This document shows positions 62,596-64,000 of a stretch of 64,000 bases of DNA, piece by piece. The notes below the pieces were generated by a model. It was not told where the DNA came from. It saw nothing but the letters and a program-made list of their open reading frames with translations, and did no database searches. The stretch spans positions 67,824-131,823 of the forward strand of contig DASWNP010000015.1 of NCBI GenBank assembly GCA_036399175.1. Reading direction: 5' to 3'. The translations under genes were made by a program, and so were the position numbers. How positions within the stretch are numbered: position 1 is the stretch's first letter; each line of letters starts with the position of its first letter. The DNA comes from DASWNP01 sp036399175 (GTDB lineage Bacteria > Acidobacteriota > Blastocatellia > Pyrinomonadales > Pyrinomonadaceae).

Positions 62596-64000
62596 TCAAG
62601 CCCTGTCGGTCAGGCCGACGAGCGCCGACTCGTCGCGCTCAAAAGCGCCGGTTTCATCTTCCAACGGCGAAGGGCTGACGAAGCCGCGCTCGACGAGGTA
62701 GGCGAGAATCCGTTCGGCGTTCTCTTCCGCCGTCTGGCGGGTGGTGTCGATGCGGATTTCGGGGTTGAGCGGCGGCTCGTAGGGGTCGTCGATGCCCGTG
62801 AAGTTCTTTATCTTGCCTTCGCGCGCGAGGGCGTACATGCCCTTCGTGTCGCGCTGCTCGCAAACGTCCAGAGGCGTATCGACGAAGACCTCTATGAAGC
62901 GGTCTTGACCGATTAGAGCGCGGCATTCGTTGCGCGTCGCGCGGTAGGGACTGACCGCCGCGCAGATACAGACGCCGCCGTGACGAACAATCTCGGAGGC
63001 GACGTAGCCGATGCGCCGGATGTTGATGTCGCGGTCTTCCTTGCTGAAGCCCAAGCCCTTCGAGAGATGCGTGCGCACCACGTCGCCGTCGAGCGAGGTG
63101 GCCTGTCGCCCGTGTTCGAGCAGCATGACGGTGAGGATGTCGGCGGTCGTGGATTTGCCCGCGCCCGAAAGTCCTGTGAACCAGAGACAGAAGCCCTGCT
63201 TGTAGCGCGGCGGGTGCGCCTGCGCCAGAATCGAAGCCACTTCGGGACGCGTGAACCACTTCGGCAGAGCACGCCCGCGATGCAAGTAGTTCTCACGAAC
63301 CTCCGTGCCTGAAATCGACGCCGTGCGCTTGCCTTCGGGGATGCGCGTGCTCTCCTCGTAGCGGTCTTCTTCGGGCAGATAGACCAGTTCCGAGAAGGGC
63401 ATCGGGCGGACGCCGGTTTCGTCTGCATGTGCGGCGACTAATTCCTGTGCATCGTAGGGGCCGTAGAAGGGGCGGTCTTGCGAGTCGCGTCCGGGGCTCG
63501 CGTGGTCGCGCCCGACGATGAGGTGGTTCGCGCCGAAGTTGCGCCGGATGATGGCGTGCCAGAGCGCCTCGCGCGGGCCGGCCATGCGCATCGCCAGCGG
63601 CAGGAGCGCCAGGAGCATGCGGTTCGGGTCGTAGTAGCGCTCGGCCAGAACCCTGTAGGAGCGCACGCGCGTGTAGTGGTCTATGTCGCCCGGCTTCGTC
63701 ATCCCGACGACCGGGTGGAGCAGCAGCGCGCCGTCAATCTCTTTGGCCGCGCGCGCGGTCAACTCTTCGTGCGCGCGGTGCAGGGGGTTGCGCGTCTGGA
63801 AGGCGACGACGTTCTGATGGCCGAGCGCGGCCAGCCGCTCGCGCACCTCGGCGGGCGTCAGGCGCAAGCTACGGAAGTCGTAGTGGCGCGGGAGCGCCAG
63901 CACCTTCAGCTCGCCGGAGATGTAAAGCTCGCCCCAGGAGTTCGTCTCGGCCACGAGCGGGTGGCGCAGGTCGGTCGAGCCGTAGGCGTGGCGCGCCTCG
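62596..64000 (-). CDS. bifunctional sulfate adenylyltransferase / APS kinase (5' end outside window)
   Basis: The frame is open to the window edge (EARHAYGSTDLRHPLVAETNSWG at the edge), so the N-terminus is missing. The first domain is ATP sulfurylase, with the active-site QTRNPLHRAH, GRDHASPG and GTEVREN. The C-terminal domain is APS kinase, with P-loop GLSGAGKST, then SLDGDVVRTHLSKGLGFSKEDRDIN and ISPYR-like AVSPYRATRN. Together they convert sulfate to PAPS. The gene order with the sulfotransferase and glycosyltransferase supports a pathway of sulfated product synthesis. A V at 63954 should not be mistaken for the start. Confidence 0.93.
   Translation of the reverse strand, partial: EARHAYGSTDLRHPLVAETNSWGELYISGELKVLALPRHYDFRSLRLTPAEVRERLAALGHQNVVAFQTRNPLHRAHEELTARAAKEIDGALLLHPVVGMTKPGDIDHYTRVRSYRVLAERYYDPNRMLLALLPLAMRMAGPREALWHAIIRRNFGANHLIVGRDHASPGRDSQDRPFYGPYDAQELVAAHADETGVRPMPFSELVYLPEEDRYEESTRIPEGKRTASISGTEVRENYLHRGRALPKWFTRPEVASILAQAHPPRYKQGFCLWFTGLSGAGKSTTADILTVMLLEHGRQATSLDGDVVRTHLSKGLGFSKEDRDINIRRIGYVASEIVRHGGVCICAAVSPYRATRNECRALIGQDRFIEVFVDTPLDVCEQRDTKGMYALAREGKIKNFTGIDDPYEPPLNPEIRIDTTRQTAEENAERILAYLVERGFVSPSPLEDETGAFERDESALVGLTDRA

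Overview
The window looks like a chromosomal segment of a G+C-rich, Gram-negative bacterium, most likely an Acidobacteriota member of the Blastocatellia type. This rests on three things seen in the translations: large exported proteins ending in the same DUF4214-like module, a VWFA-related protein of the kind typical of Acidobacteria, and a lipid A / LptD outer-membrane gene set. No rRNA is present, so the taxonomic call is an inference. One tRNA (Gln, CTG) is present. I found no insertion sequence, prophage or CRISPR array.

Layout. 1-12.4 kb (minus strand): four large secreted proteins, namely a PD40/TolB-like propeller (cut by the window edge), a reprolysin-like zinc protease, an Asp-box/BNR propeller protein and a subtilisin. 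The last three carry Calx-beta domains and the shared C-terminal module. 12.9-21.2 kb: envelope biogenesis, with lptD, a diiron acyl-ACP-desaturase-like gene, lpxB, lpxD and lpxA. A foreign-looking PD-(D/E)XK nuclease gene sits between lpxA and lpxD. 21.4-30.0 kb: an internally duplicated secreted protein, then a three-gene minus-strand operon encoding an esterase-CHAT protein, a SIR2-like protein and an nSTAND ATPase with a membrane helix and WD40 repeats. This operon is the best candidate for an undescribed conflict or defence system. 30.5-35.1 kb: a radical SAM enzyme resembling tetraether / membrane-spanning lipid synthases, then three small secreted proteins. 35.2-43.7 kb: signalling genes, namely an ATPase-less histidine-phosphotransfer fragment, an NtrC-type regulator, an M15-like/FHA fusion and a Ser/Thr kinase-ATPase-TPR protein. 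43.9-54.9 kb: a cytochrome P450, a giant S8 protease and a stand-alone paralogue of its propeptide, a Tat-exported TldD with TldE, and a MazF-type toxin-antitoxin pair. 55-60.3 kb: a six-gene ECF sigma / anti-sigma operon with exported proteins. 60.5-64 kb: a sulfation cassette (glycosyltransferase-like, sulfotransferase, bifunctional ATP sulfurylase/APS kinase, the last cut by the window edge).

The most unusual non-coding feature is a set of intergenic palindromes whose arms are built of seven-base units (for example AAGGATG, AATCGTG, AATGATG, TTCAGTT, GGGGAAA). At least seven occur in the window. One of them supplies the stop codons and last residues of both lpxB and lpxD.
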